From Diospyros lotus (Eukaryota > Streptophyta > Magnoliopsida > Ericales > Ebenaceae): a DNA stretch of 64,000 nucleotides. Location: contig NC_068340.1 of assembly GCF_014633365.1 (NCBI RefSeq), forward strand, positions 40,696,328-40,760,327. Reading direction: 5' to 3'. Within the stretch, counting starts at the first letter, position 1. Each line of letters opens with the position of its first letter. The position numbers and the translations under genes are program-made. Below are positions 1-12,500 of the stretch, piece by piece. The notes below the pieces were generated by a model that worked only from the letters and a program-made list of their open reading frames with translations, did no database searches and was not told where the DNA came from.

Positions 1-3000
1 AAAACTAATATTGATATTTATAATTTAACTTATAATTCAAATTTGATTTTGACAGCCCCAATCAAAATCAAAGTTAATGTTGACATTTATGCCCATTGTT
101 TTCTCATTACAAAAATCCACAGCCCTACCCAAAGATCTGATTGATTTTGATTGTGATGTAAGAGGTCAGAAATAAATGTTTTCAAAAAAATATTTTATGT
201 TGTTTTCAATTCATCCAAAATTGGCATTGAAAATGTTATTTTGACACTTATGATAAATTTTATATTAATATTTTATACAATTACATTAATACGTCACCTA
301 GTCATCATAAGTATTAAAATTGGATGTTTAAGTAATATTCTTAAATTAATATTTCTACATATATATTTCATAATTTACGTGATAATAAAAATTAATTTTA
401 AAATTTTGTTACTTATACAGGTTAACAGAAACGATATATCACAATATTTTAAAATATATCGTGAAATTTTATTCATCATTTTCTCTCTCTTCCATTTCCT
501 TACTACATCAATTGACCCTTTTGTCATTGCATCCTCTTTCTTGTTGTCACTGTATAAAGGGAAGGGTGTGTAGCGATGACGAGATTCTATGTACAAGTAA
601 CAAAATTATACACTAATCTCTTTTAAAAGTTATTGATTTTATATTAATTCTACAATGTTATTAAAATTTAAATAAATAACCATTTTGATGCATTAATTAT
701 TAATTTTTTAAGTAATGATAAATTATAATTGCATCATAAGTATGAAAATTAAAAGAAAAATTATTATTAATTATATAAATTTTAATAATATTATATAATT
801 GATAACTAAAGTTTAGTATTTGTTTGTAATTAACCCTAACCCATGCCAAGGAAGCCGACTGGCCATATCCGGCCATCATTGCCAATAGCTCCGTTAGCCA
901 GAAAGCCACCACCGACCACAGCCTTGGCGTCGCTGTCGACCACCGCTCGGGCGGAATTAGAAGTGATATGGAGTCAATTAGAGCAGTAGCCAACAAACAA
1001 CCACCGGTCAATCGCTCAAATGCTCACCAAAAAATCATCTCTGTCCATGCTCAAGATCTATGTATTCCACCACATGCTCAATTGCCAAAATATAAATTAT
1101 TTTTATTTTCAAATTTTTAAAGCTCAGTATTTATTTAATAGAGCTCAAAGAAAATATTAAATAAATTAGCACAATTTTTTTTTAAACAACTAATCGACCA
1201 CAAAGTAAAAATTTACAGTTAAATCAACATTTAATGGGCCTAACCCAAAATTCGGTAAAGTTGCTCCTTTGTAATAAAAAGGACAAATTGTGAAAATAAT
1301 TTTTTTAATAAAACAAAAATATGACTATGGGAAAAAAATCGAATATGCTTCTACCCTCGCAAAGAGCCTGACAGACAATAGATGTCGATTTTAGTATAGC
1401 TCAACGTGCAAATTTGATTTAAATAGAGAAAATTAAAACAAGAGAGAAAATCAATAACAAACAATATATTAAGTCTTAATCTAACAATGTAAGATTAATT
1501 ACATAAATTATAACTCGTTAATTATTATGCAAAACCTTTATTATTCATATCCCAACAAATAGTTTATTGTCTTTTTTTTTTTTTTTTGTCTTATCTCTAC
1601 ACCTTTTCATAAAAATTTGTTTCATTTTATCGACTCTCATCAGATAAGTCGGTATTAGTTTTCTTCCCATATGATCATATGTGGCTCAAAGACATTTTTC
1701 TTAAGTTTATGTAGATCAAAGACTAGCATATTATTGTCTTTCAATTCATGGTCTAAGCCTATTTTCATGACATCTACCATGTGAGATCAATAAGAAACAA
1801 CTTGCACAAAGCCACTAACAATCACTTCAAAATAATCTTACCAATCACTCAACCAAGCCAATCAGTTTGACTAAATACTTATTTTTTATGTAGATGAAAA
1901 ATTTAGAGTTATTCTCTTTTGAGTTTGTACTAAATAAATTTATTAAATACGTGCAATAACTCATGACTCATACACATTAGATACTCAAATAAAAATTTAT
2001 GTGAGGTTTTGAAAAAGAATACTATAGCCCCTTCCCACCGGGCCATCTTTGGGAGTCAACTGTGTAATACTTTAAAATATTTTTAGAATATTTAAACACT
2101 TAAAAGAAATAAATTTGAGTTCAATTTGAAAAAAAAAATAGTTAAGTGATTAGGTCAAATGGATTAAATATTTTGTATATAAATGCATACTTGCATTTAT
2201 CTAGTACAGACCCTCGTCAGGTCGCTTTCCATGAAAGGGACCCTACGACGCCCATGAGGAGCAGTTGCCGTTGCTAGTTGCAGGGCAGCCCCCTTGTACC
2301 ATTGGGGATGGCTAGAAAATCATCCCCCATTGACCCCTTCTTCTTCCTCCTTTTTCACATGTGTGCATGGGTATACTTCACAAGAAAAGGAAGATTTTAA
2401 ATACGAGAATAAAACACAGACTCTCATATTAATTAGCTTCCTTATTAAAGGGAGTTGAAGCAAATGTGGAAGAAAAGAGAAAAGAGAAAAGAGGAAATAG
2501 GGAAAGAAAAAATCGGTGAAGGAAAGAAAAATCTTACCATCAAAGTCACCATGGAAAGGTATGGAGGCGAGGGAGAGCAATCAATACCTTCTCAAAAGAA
2601 ACCTCAAGATGAATTTCCCAATCACACACTCTTACTTTGTGATTTTTTTTATGTTGTATGAGAAATTGATTTTAAAGTCATATAATGTTTGATTTTTCAT
2701 TTGCATCTATAATCATATATGGCCATATTATTTTGTTTTGTGTTACTTAGACTCAAGACGATGTAATCGAAAATTTTCTAAGAGGTATTTAAATCATCAG
2801 TTGAGAAAGCTCTTAAAAGAAGGCCAATATGTTCACAAGTGATAACGTAGAGTAGAAATTTATATTTTTTTTCATGCACTCATTTTATATAAATATTTTA
2901 TTTTTAAAACTTCTTCACTTAGAATGTATTTGATTGCATACATTTATCATAAAAAATATGTAATTATTACATATATTTTATATGGAAACAATTAAACACT

Positions 3001-3520
3001 CTTAATTTTTCTATGAAAAATATGTATATGATACAAGTATTTAAAGTTTCTTTCTATGAAATTTATTTTTCAAGGAGTGGAGTGATTTTTGTTTTCTAAG
3101 TAATCATTATCTAGAATTAAATTCTAGATAATGCAATCAAACACGTATTTAGAATATTCATTTTTCAACTTGGGTTTATCTACTAAAATATTGAAACATA
3201 CCATGAGAAGGAAGACTTGAAAAGAAAGGAAAGTCTTAACGTATAAGTTTTAGAAAATTCTTTATATTTTTGTAACATGTCGTATTTTGTAGATGTTATA
3301 TATGTTTTTATGAGCTTTATTTTGATGACATAAGTGTATTAAATATGACAAATATTTTTGTACCAACTCAATTCTCGTTCAAATATATTAATGTCCATAT
3401 CTTGAGTCGTAATAACTTAAAAATTTATTCTAAGAATTTTTTTAAGATTTGGATCAAGACGTTGGAAAAGTCTTTTTTTTTCTTTTAAAACTTGTTATTT
3501 TAGAATGATTTAAATATTTA

Positions 3521-4048
3521 GGTTGCGTTCTCTTAACTTTTTAATTTTTAATTTTCAGTTTTAAATTTTAAATTTATTTTTAGTTCTCTATTTTGATAGT
3601 ATGATTTTAGAAAATTGAAAACGCATTTTTTTTGTCATTTTAAAAAATTATTTTTCAGAATAAAAAATTAGAAAACGCGTTCTCTTTGAAATTTTGAAAA
3701 TATTTTTTAATGATATTTTATTCAATAAATTTGATTATTAAGTAAATTATAAATATTTAATGTTAATATATTATTAAATATATATATATACATTTTAAAG
3801 TTAATAAATTTTATAATATTTTTTTTCATTACAATAATAAAATATGAATAAATAAATAAATATATTTTAAGTTTAAAATTTATTTTGGATAAAAACACTC
3901 AAAACAACTTTTTATTGTTTTGAGTTTTCTTTACATTTTTTTTTATTTTCAAAAATGTATTTTTAAAAACAGTAAAGAGAACGCGTTTTCATTATTTTAG
4001 AAAATTAAAAACTAAAAATGACTTGAAAACAGTAAAGAGAACGTAACC
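3521..4048. mobile_element. Harbinger/Tourist-like MITE, copy 1
   Basis: A 528-bp AT-rich element. It begins GGTTGCGTTCTCTT and ends AAAGAGAACGTAACC, so its ends form imperfect terminal inverted repeats. It is closely similar in order and length to the element at 57184-57700. The left flank is TTA; the right flank is TTG, so the 3-bp target duplication expected of PIF/Harbinger elements looks mutated in this copy. It has no coding capacity. Confidence 0.75.
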
Positions 4049-4449
4049 TTGGATTTCTTAATATGAATCATGAATCAAACTAGATTCAATCCATGAAAAT
4101 AAATGTATAAACAAAGACCTTGTCTTAATAAATTAAACCAAACACAAGAGTTTAGATGGAAGGCGAGCCAATAGAGATAAAAGCTTAGAAGAATAATCTC
4201 TAGTGAATTTAGAAAAAAATAAATAAAAAAAATATAAAATCAAATGAATAAAGGTTTTGAAAGGAAGATGTAAGTTGTAAGAGTTGGGAAATGGCTTTTA
4301 TGGGAAATGTCTTTCAAAAAATCTTCCCAAATTATGATATAAAAGCACACTCTAAAGAGAAGGGTGTTTCAGGCCATATGTTATTTAGAGAACATACTAT
4401 GAAGATTTTCCTCGACAAGTTATAAAATCAAGTCTTTCTACCTCCCCCA

Positions 4450-4610
4450 CTCCCAGGCCATAGGTCAAATGGTTGGGCCACGATAAGTTAAGATTTGCAC
4501 TAATAGATCGTGAGTTCGATTCATTGCCCTATGCAATGAGGTAAAGTCTTCATCTGCGATTTATCTCTATTGTCGAAATTAAGGACACGAGGGAGACCGC
4601 ACAATGATGG
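4450..4610 (+). mobile_element. tRNA-derived SINE candidate
   Basis: An A-box-like stretch (TAGGTCAAATGG, about 4461-4472) is followed by an exact B-box core, GTTCGATTC, at 4514-4522. This is the internal RNA polymerase III promoter layout of tRNA-derived SINEs. The sequence around it does not fold as a tRNA by eye. The 3' end is unclear, so the boundaries are approximate. Confidence 0.4.
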
Positions 4611-4796
4611 TAATCCCAAGTCTTTCTACCTCCCCCACATCAAAGAATATTTCAGAGAACCCAGACACCCAACAAGCACTTTCCAAGAACAGTATCAAAG
4701 GTCCAAGGCAGAATCCATTTACAAACAGATGACATTCAAATCATCACACAACACATGGGCATTATATTTCTAGAGCTTCCAACCTCATCCAACATT

Positions 4797-5680
4797 AGCA
4801 AATTTGAACATAGAAAATGACCAAAAGTTCTAAGCTCACAAGTTGCAAAGAGAGATCTAACAATCAACAGCGAAGACAAACATGACACTACAAAGTGTGT
4901 ATGGCCAAAGGAAAACATATAGCAATACAATATCTATACCAAAAAACCACAATTCTATCACAATAAAAACCAGAATGGCCAGCTATTTGTCACTTTCCTC
5001 TCACCATAGCAGTTCCCTTCTCTCAAATTTAAACATAGAAAGTGATCAAAAGTTCTAATCTCACAAGTTGCAAAGAGACCTATGACAATCAATAGCAAAG
5101 ACAGACATGGCATTACAAAGCGTGCATGGATTGAGAAAATCATATTGCAACTGAAGATCTTACAAAAAAAAAAAAAAGATTTAATCACAAGGAAAACTGG
5201 AATATTAAGCAATTTGTCACTTACCTCTCACCTCCACAAATCCCTTCTCCAGATCTGCAAAAATATGAAGATCCAGGACGAGCACAAATCATAACAATAA
5301 CAATATATCAAGCATTTATCCCATTGCATTCCTCGTCAATCATTCCTTGTCAATATATCTAGAGCTCCAACATTAGCAAATTTAAACATAGAAAATGACC
5401 AAAAGTTCTAAGCTCACAAGTTGCAAAGAGACCCATGACAATCAATAGCAATTACAAACATGGCATTACAAAGCGTGTATGGCCTGAGAAAATCAAATTG
5501 CAATTGTATATCTTACAAAAATACCACGATTCATTCACAAGAAAACCCAGAATAGCAAGCAGTTTGTCACTTGCATCTCACCCTCGCAGATTCCTCCCCC
5601 GGATCCGCAAAAATATGAAGATCCAGGATGAGCACAAACTAGCATAAGAATAACAATATATCAATCATTTATCCTGCCAT
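4797..5680. repeat. Three imperfect tandem repeats
   Basis: Three head-to-tail copies start near 4797, 5026 and 5376. Each opens with AAATTTRAACATAGAAARTG, continues with CTCACAAGTTGCAAAGAGA and ACAATCAA, and copies 2 and 3 share a right half containing AAAATATGAAGATCCAGGA and AACAATATATCAA. Unit spacing is about 230-350 bp. The short frames within them are by-products of the repetition. They lie just beyond the 3' end of the Yip1 gene. Confidence 0.8.
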
Positions 5681-6088
5681 GTATGGTCGACTAGATGCAT
5701 TCCTCGTCAATCAGTTCTATCCTCCCGCCTTATCTCTTGTAAGGTCCTTATATCATACTTTAAGTATTTCTCACGAAGCTTTTCTTGGTCTTCCTCTACT
5801 TCTTTAGCTAGATACCTGTTTCATTCCATTCAGCCTCTTCCCAGGAGCCGCATAACTAAATCATCTTAATCATGTCTAACATCTTAATTTACTAGTGTGT
5901 CTGCACATTTTTCCATCTAAAGATACATATAAACATCTTGTTCATTTAGCAAAGAAAGAATCATTCAATGTTGAACAATAGATCTGTTTAATATGGAACC
6001 CTGAAAATTAAAGAAGATGAAATTGCAAGCCCTACAAATCATGAGAATACAATTGCAAGCTAATTCATCTATAGCAGTACTGTTCAGC

Positions 6089-6817
6089 TCAGAAAATCAC
6101 TAGCAAGGAGAAAAGCGTGTAAATCAAGAAACAAGCATACGCAATCAACCCACGGTGCTCATCGCCATACGAAGCAAGCTCAACCAGAAGCCTCGCGCAA
6201 ATCCGCGTCGACCATATCACGAAAAGCCCGGCCATGGCGAAAATCACGACTCCGCCTTGAGGAAGGAACAGCGCCGTCGCCGACAAGATCACCATCGGTA
6301 ACATACAGTATCCGATCAGGCTGAAACACCGGTACATATCCAAATTCCCGTTCCGACCGGCCAACATATTGAAAACCACGTAAAGGAACAAAGACGCCAT
6401 GGTTACCCATCCAAGAACGATCCCGAAATGGAGCTTCCCGGCGAGCAATTGGAACAATCCGAATGACATCAAGAAAAGAAACGGGCCGGATAAATCGCCG
6501 TCTTCATGCAATTGTGAGTTTACTCTGAAAGGGTTCAAAATCGAAACCGTTTTGCTCCAAATCTGCCTCGTGTTGATTCCGAGCTCTTCGAGGAGCGGCG
6601 GCTCGTCCTCGAAGCCGGGTCCGAGTCCAGCGGGGTTGCCGCCAAACTGCGGAGCGGAGAAGGAAGTGGACGCCGCGGCGGCTGAGCCGACGTCGAACGA
6701 CATGAATGGGATGCTGGGGCGCGGCGGCTGGAATGGCGCAGTGGGAAGCCGCCGCTGTTGGTCCGGGTTTCCGCCGGAGGGAAAAACCACCGGCGGAACG
6801 TTGAATTCCTTCGCCAT
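6089..6817 (-). CDS. Yip1-family Golgi/ER membrane protein (YIPF5-like)
   Basis: This uninterrupted 242-residue protein belongs to the Yip1 family, which binds Rab/Ypt GTPases through Yif1 partners and acts in ER-to-Golgi vesicle traffic. The N-terminal ~105 residues are cytosolic and rich in Pro, Gly and Ser. An acidic EDEPPLLEELGI segment (residues 70-81) leads into the Yip1 domain. The family's DLSGP motif lies at 108-112 and a GYCMLP motif at 169-174. About five hydrophobic membrane segments fill residues 111-242. I place the start at MAKEFNVPP, because 10 extra in-frame upstream residues do not look like the family. No intron is needed. A foldback element (7073-7531) sits a few hundred bases upstream, within the likely promoter region. 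The family assignment is firm; the exact paralogue is not. Confidence 0.92.
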   Translation of the reverse strand: MAKEFNVPPVVFPSGGNPDQQRRLPTAPFQPPRPSIPFMSFDVGSAAAASTSFSAPQFGGNPAGLGPGFEDEPPLLEELGINTRQIWSKTVSILNPFRVNSQLHEDGDLSGPFLFLMSFGLFQLLAGKLHFGIVLGWVTMASLFLYVVFNMLAGRNGNLDMYRCFSLIGYCMLPMVILSATALFLPQGGVVIFAMAGLFVIWSTRICARLLVELASYGDEHRGLIAYACFLIYTLFSLLVIF

Positions 6818-7072
6818 ATCGGAGATCCGATGGAATTCGATTCCCACGGGATCTCTCGAGCACAGACAGAGGGATTAAGATTTCAAGATCGAGATCCACG
6901 AATTGGAATTTGGGTCCGTTTCGTTTGAAGGCAATTTGAGAGAATCGAATAGATCTGTTCTCGTTTTGTGGGTAAAGTAGTGCTTGGAGCCCCCCGTTGC
7001 CAGCCCAATACGGGTTGCCCGCCAGAGAATGTACAACTTCCAGCAAAGGCCCTCCTCTGTGCACCAATATTT

Positions 7073-7531
7073 GGCCAAGCATATATTTTTGTTCGTGCTA
7101 TTTTGTGTTTTATTTATTTATTTAATTTTTTTCTTTTAATTATATTCTTAAATTTTTATTTTTTAATTAATTTAATTCTTATATTTTTAAATTTTTATAT
7201 GTTGATTTAATTTTTTTGTTATTTTAATTATATCCCATAATCAATATATTTTAGTCGATTTAATTTTTATATTTTAATATAATAAAGTGTGATATATATT
7301 TTGTCATTTTATTTTTATACATGAAAATATAAAAATTAAATTAATTTAAAAATATAAATTGAGAAATGTGATCAAAACAACAAAAACTTTAGATTGTTAC
7401 ATAAAAAAATATCAAAATACATGAATTAAATTAATTTAAAAATCAAGTTCAATAATTAAAATAATAACAAATTTAAATAGTCATATTAAAAAAATGTGAA
7501 AGTAGATGAGGCAAAATATATGGATTTGGCC
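7073..7531. mobile_element. AT-rich foldback MITE, copy 1
   Basis: Starts GGCCAAGCATATATTTTTG and ends ATATGGATTTGGCC, giving inverted termini. The left half is rich in TTTTGTTATTTTAATTAT and the right half in its near complement (AATTAAAATAATAACAAATTT), so the whole unit could fold back. Related copies lie at about 28789-29216, 60618-61474 and 63567-63990. It is non-coding. Confidence 0.55.
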
Positions 7532-8939
7532 CCAATATTTTTGATTTGCAGTAAATTATAAAAAAAATATTTTTTATATATTATAATTAATAAAGACTTT
7601 TTCATTTTCCAATAACGACTTATATTTTTTTAAATAACGGTGATAACTATTTCTCTTTTATTACTTATTTATTTCTCTTCCCCGTCCCTTCTTTCTATTT
7701 CTTGACGACATGGTTGATATCTACAAATTAAATTTTATTGGCTTTAATTTATAAAAAAATCTAATCTTCTTAGTTTAATATCTCATCGAGTTACAAGATT
7801 TTTTATGAATCTACCATTATAAATAGGATAAGTGTGGGGAAAGGAAAATCAATATGCAAATAACCCTATGACAAGTCTGCTTTGATTGGGAAGGGATATA
7901 AATTGAAGGAAACAAATGAGATATCAAATAAGATGGGATATTATTGTTGTTGTTGTCAAATAAGATGAGTAATCTTTATGTATATATCTTTATTTTTTTC
8001 TCAATTGATTGATTTTTTTTCTCTTTCTCCCTCACTTCCTATAACATTTATTGGTCAAAATTATCCATAAAATTTATCTAACCCTGTTATTAGGGTTGGT
8101 AAAATGATCTAAACCCGTCATGCCTCGCCTCGATAGTCAATATATATATTCTATATCTCTATTTATTTGTATATATATTATTTATACATAAATAAATTAT
8201 TTATTATATTAAACATATAATATATATAAATATTATGTATCTTTAAGATCTAGATCATTTCAAAAATTTATATATACCATTAGAAATACATTGAATGGAA
8301 CTAAAGATTTGTTACATAGTTAAATTTTTAGATGAATTGAACTATTTGAACTTTAATTGATGATTTTATTAGGTGAAATTTATTACACAAATAATAGATT
8401 TAAAACTTTTGATGAATATTGAACATGTAATTATGTCATGTTATATTTTGTTTTTATTCAATAATGGTATTTTTAATTTGTTAGTAAAAATAATCAAGTT
8501 CGAGGTGCCTCAACCTTATCTCGTGCTAAGATGAGATATTAGGGTTCGAGGTTGAGAACAAGGCAAGTCTATCGCCATCCTGTCTTATTGTCAATATTAC
8601 TTATTGTCGTGTGATTTTAACATTGATATTTATTATTTTTTTTTTAATTTTAATTTTTATTTAATAACAGTTGTTTTTTATATAAGGTAGAAAGTGATGC
8701 GCAATTTAAAAGGTTACGGAGATTTTTGTCATTTTTCATATATTAAGGGTGTAACTGTATTTTTGTCAAATATAGGGGATGTAATTCCCTAGGCGTGCTT
8801 GAAAAGGTGGAAAATAATGGAACTTGATGGAATAAAAATACATTTTCTTAGGGGAGATTGCAAATTAACTAAATTTTTTTATATATTTTTCTCTCAATCC
8901 CACAAATTATTGTCTTTATTAATCCTTTAAGATGGTGTA

Positions 8940-9110
8940 AACAATTTATTACATATATTCGTGAGTTATTACATATATTATGAGGTCGTAAGTTAAATTA
9001 TACCTTCATCTAAAAATATGTAATCAATCGTGTCTATTTGACAGATAGGACTATCGGGTTTCAATTTACAACTACTTCATTCATTCACCTAAAATCGTGG
9101 AACAAACAAA
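8940..9110 (+). mobile_element. SINE-like repeat, shared with 60060-60240
   Basis: This stretch shares a string of motifs, in the same order, with 60060-60240: ATGAGGTCGTAAGTT / ATGAGATCGTGAGTTT, AATCAATYGTGT, then a TTCACCTA segment. The B-box-like GAGTTTGATTT appears in the other copy. It is probably a degenerate tRNA-derived SINE; borders are approximate. Confidence 0.3.
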
Positions 9111-9522
9111 TTGTGAGTATTAGAAATGATAGGTCTAGGTCGAGCATTGATTATGATTTATGGATCTCTTAAATTTTTCGTGTTAAAAAAAAAATTATCT
9201 TTATTGTCATTGTAACATTGACAATTACCACTTTAGTATTGTTATTGAAACTATGAGTCAAGTAATTTTGGATATAATTTTATTATAACTCATTGCTTTA
9301 TTTGTATTTAGTTTTATTAGAATTATTAAACATAATATATTTAGTAAAAATTTAATTTCAAAATTAATTATCGAATATATGTATACATCGCAAAATTTAA
9401 ATTAATTATTGAATATAAAATTTAATTAAATTTTATATTTTAAATTAGCGGAGCCTAAACCCCCCCAAAGTCGGTCTTACATTATCTAAAACGGCAACGC
9501 CATTTGAAACCACGAAAGAGAA

Positions 9523-12500
9523 ATGGCGGCGATGGCTCGATTGCACCTCCTCCGACCACCGCCGTCCGCCGAGAAGCCCTCCGCGCTGTTATCAAAACTC
9601 CCTCTCTCTTCAGCGTTCAATAACCCTAATCTCTACAGCATTGCCCATCGTAAACTTTCGCTTAGTCCGCCGCCCTGTTCCAAGTCGAATTCAACTTCTG
9701 GATCGAGTCCGTCCATAGTCGGTGATCTTCTGGACTACCTGAACGAGTCTTGGACTCAATTTCACGCCACAGGTACGCAGAACTTTGCCGTTATACACTA
9801 TGCTTAGCGGGAAAGAACGGAAACATTTGTAATGTTTAGAAATACAAGTTCTATTTGTCAGTAACTGATATACAAATGATTTGACAATACACGACCAAAT
9901 TGCCGCAGAATTTGTAGTTCAGTGGTAGAGTGGCTAGCTAGTACTTGATAAGACGCAAGTCCGAGTTCTTTTCGGGAAGATTTTCTTCATTGTTGAAATA
10001 TTTATTTCAGAACGAGGTAGCTTTCTTTATTAATTATGGGTAGGTAATCGCTATCATGTCTCACTCAAGATTTCATGTCTTTTCGGCTGTATTCATATTG
10101 AGGCGGGGGCGGGCAGCAACTAGGGTTTCATGAGCTATGTAGTTATTTTGCCTAACTGTTGCAGAAATTCCTCTTTGATCCCCTCTCCTCAACCCAAATG
10201 TTACATCACCCTTTTTTTGCACACTAGCACTCATAAGTCCACAATCTAAAGGTTGTATAGTTTATTTAGCGGAATGTTGGCAGTGGAACACAATTGAAAT
10301 GATTTTTAAATTTCCGGTGGTTAACTGAAAAAATTAAAGGTTTGGAATAAATTTGCAAAACAGGCCAAAGTTTTGCATTTTTTTGGCCATTTACCCTACA
10401 ATCTTTTCCCTAATTGCTAACCCCGTGTTTCTCCCGTTCAAAGGAGGGTGTCAAGAGGGAAAGACCGAAGATAGAATGCAGATATTAATATTACCTTTGA
10501 CATTGCCCATGCAAAGTAGTTGCTCTCAGACTTAAAGCTGTGCTTTCATGCTTGGTTGTAGACCCATATTTAATGAACAATCCTACAACCCAGACAAATA
10601 ACCTTTGCTTTATCGGAACGGAAGATAAAACCAATTATTCTGGTTAATGTTCTTAATTTCTTGAGCTGTCACTCGTCAAAAGTGTATGATAATGCTTGAG
10701 TCCCACATCAGCTTCTTCGGTATAGAAAATATGTTATCAGCTTCTGATTTCATTTTTTGTCATTGGATTTAATATGTGGTTTTGTGTTGGTCTGATTTCT
10801 CCACATCCTTTTGTTTATATAGCTGAAGCAAAACGACAACTAATTGCTGCTGGATTTCACTTGCTAAATGAAAATGATGAGTGGGATGTCAAGCCTGGTG
10901 GACGTTACTTCTTTACTCGTAATATGTCTTGTTTGGTTGCCTTCGCTGTTGGAGAAAAGTAAGTCAAATAATCCATTTTGTTGTAATACTGACTTCCAGT
11001 AGTTTAAAAAGATCATGAGATATGCTTCGTCAGCTCATCAACTGACTGTAGAGTCGAGAGTGGATACACTGCTAAAAGATGATATTGAATTCTCAGGCAG
11101 TTACACTTCTAATTACTGTCCTGCATCTTAATATGCCCTTAGTTTCACTCTATCTGAACTATGCCTATTATTTCAATTCTCTCTCTCTCTCTCTCTCTCT
11201 CTGGCTTATGCTTCTTTGTTTCTCAAAGCCCTCAAGAGTTTATTAGCATTTTTCTTCAACTATTTTGTGTTGACAACTTTATGTTTCAATGAACTTATCT
11301 CGTCTTTTTGAGTGATTGTTTCTCTGTCAGTGTTGCAGGTACCAGGTTGGAAATGGTTTTCATGTAATTGCTGCCCACACAGATAGCCCATGTCTAAAAC
11401 TAAAGCCGAAATCTGCATCTTCCAAATCTGGATATCTTAAGGTTAATGTGCAAACTTATGGAAGTGGTTTATGGTATACATGGTTTGACAGGGACTTAAG
11501 TTTAGCTGGCAGAGTCATACTGAGAGATAAAGATGGTTCTTTTCTGCACAAACTCATCAAAGTGAAAAGACCTCTATTACGGATACCAACATTGGCGATT
11601 CATCTCGATCGGTTTGTTAATCTTCCTTAAGGATACTGTTTATTTTTGGGAAGTGGTTTAGTTTTGTTAACAGATAATTTAAACTCAAAGCCACGTATTG
11701 ATCATCTGGCTTTGGAGATCAACTTGTTTCAATCTTTTAATGGTTGTCCTCTGCATTTTTCACATTTAATCTAACGTTTCTCTGCTTTCTATTGTCATTG
11801 TTTAGAACAGTGAACAAGGATGGGTTTAAGCCCAATCTAGAGACTCATTTGATTCCCTTATTAGCAACAGAACTTGAGGATACATCTTCTGAAACCAAAG
11901 ATAAAAGTTCAAAAGCTGCGCACCATCCCCTTCTCATGCAGGTATCTCCTTTGGTTTTTTGAGATTTAACTTATAAAATTTAAACAAGAAAGAAAAATAC
12001 TGGACTTCCAATTGTGGTTGTCTCAGTTTGTATTTATATTAAGAGGAATACATGGATTTTTCACATGCACTTAATAATACACCTAATTATTTAAGTGAAT
12101 GTGTGTGTATATATATTAGCAAATATAGATGCTCTGTCTAACGCTTTGGTAAACAAATGCGCAAGTTGATCTTCAGACTTCATATGAGTAATTTTGATAA
12201 CATTTTGTAGCACCTTCTCCTGAATGAAATAACAATCAACCTCAATTTCATGAAACGTAATATTGTAAGTCTTGTAGGCTAACGCTTGATTATCACATAT
12301 GAACTCCATAATCTGTGAATGATGGATTCCAAGCTCTGCAAGAATATGCTTTAACCATATCAACTCTTTTGTGGTATGTGCTATGGCTAGTATTCAGATT
12401 GAACACTAGATTATGCTACCACTATCTGTTTCTTACTCTTTCATGATAATCTATCAAGTACCTCCGACACAGTTAAAATACCCTACTGTAGACCTCCTAT

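Larger units (their letters stand above)
1..6088. other. Gene-free AT-rich region left of the Yip1 gene
   Basis: I see no convincing protein-coding gene here. The open frames are short, AT-driven and resemble no family I know. Two small GC-richer islands (about 840-1010 and 2210-2320) stand out by composition but give no recognisable protein. The recognisable contents are a MITE at 3521-4048, a SINE candidate near 4450-4610 and three imperfect tandem repeats at 4797-5680, each listed separately. Confidence 0.6.
6818..9522. other. Intergenic region between the Yip1 and aminopeptidase genes
   Basis: This 2.7 kb stretch separates two divergently transcribed genes, so it holds both promoters. 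I see no gene. It is AT-rich, with a foldback element at 7073-7531 and a SINE-like stretch near 8940-9110 that resembles part of 60060-60240. No clear TATA box decides either start. Confidence 0.55.

Noticed and set aside
241..573. A 110-codon hydrophobic frame
   Set aside because: It is an Ile/Leu/Phe-rich translation of AT-rich DNA with no recognisable membrane protein family.
2455..2661. A Lys/Glu-rich 68-codon frame
   Set aside because: It reflects a purine-rich run (GAAAAGAGAAAAG) rather than a gene.
6399..6878. A 159-codon plus-strand frame
   Set aside because: It is the antisense shadow of the Yip1 gene; no family resemblance.
9905..9975. A possible tRNA gene
   Set aside because: It has tRNA-like A and B box matches but no closing acceptor stem or anticodon arm by eye; kept only as a weak SINE candidate.
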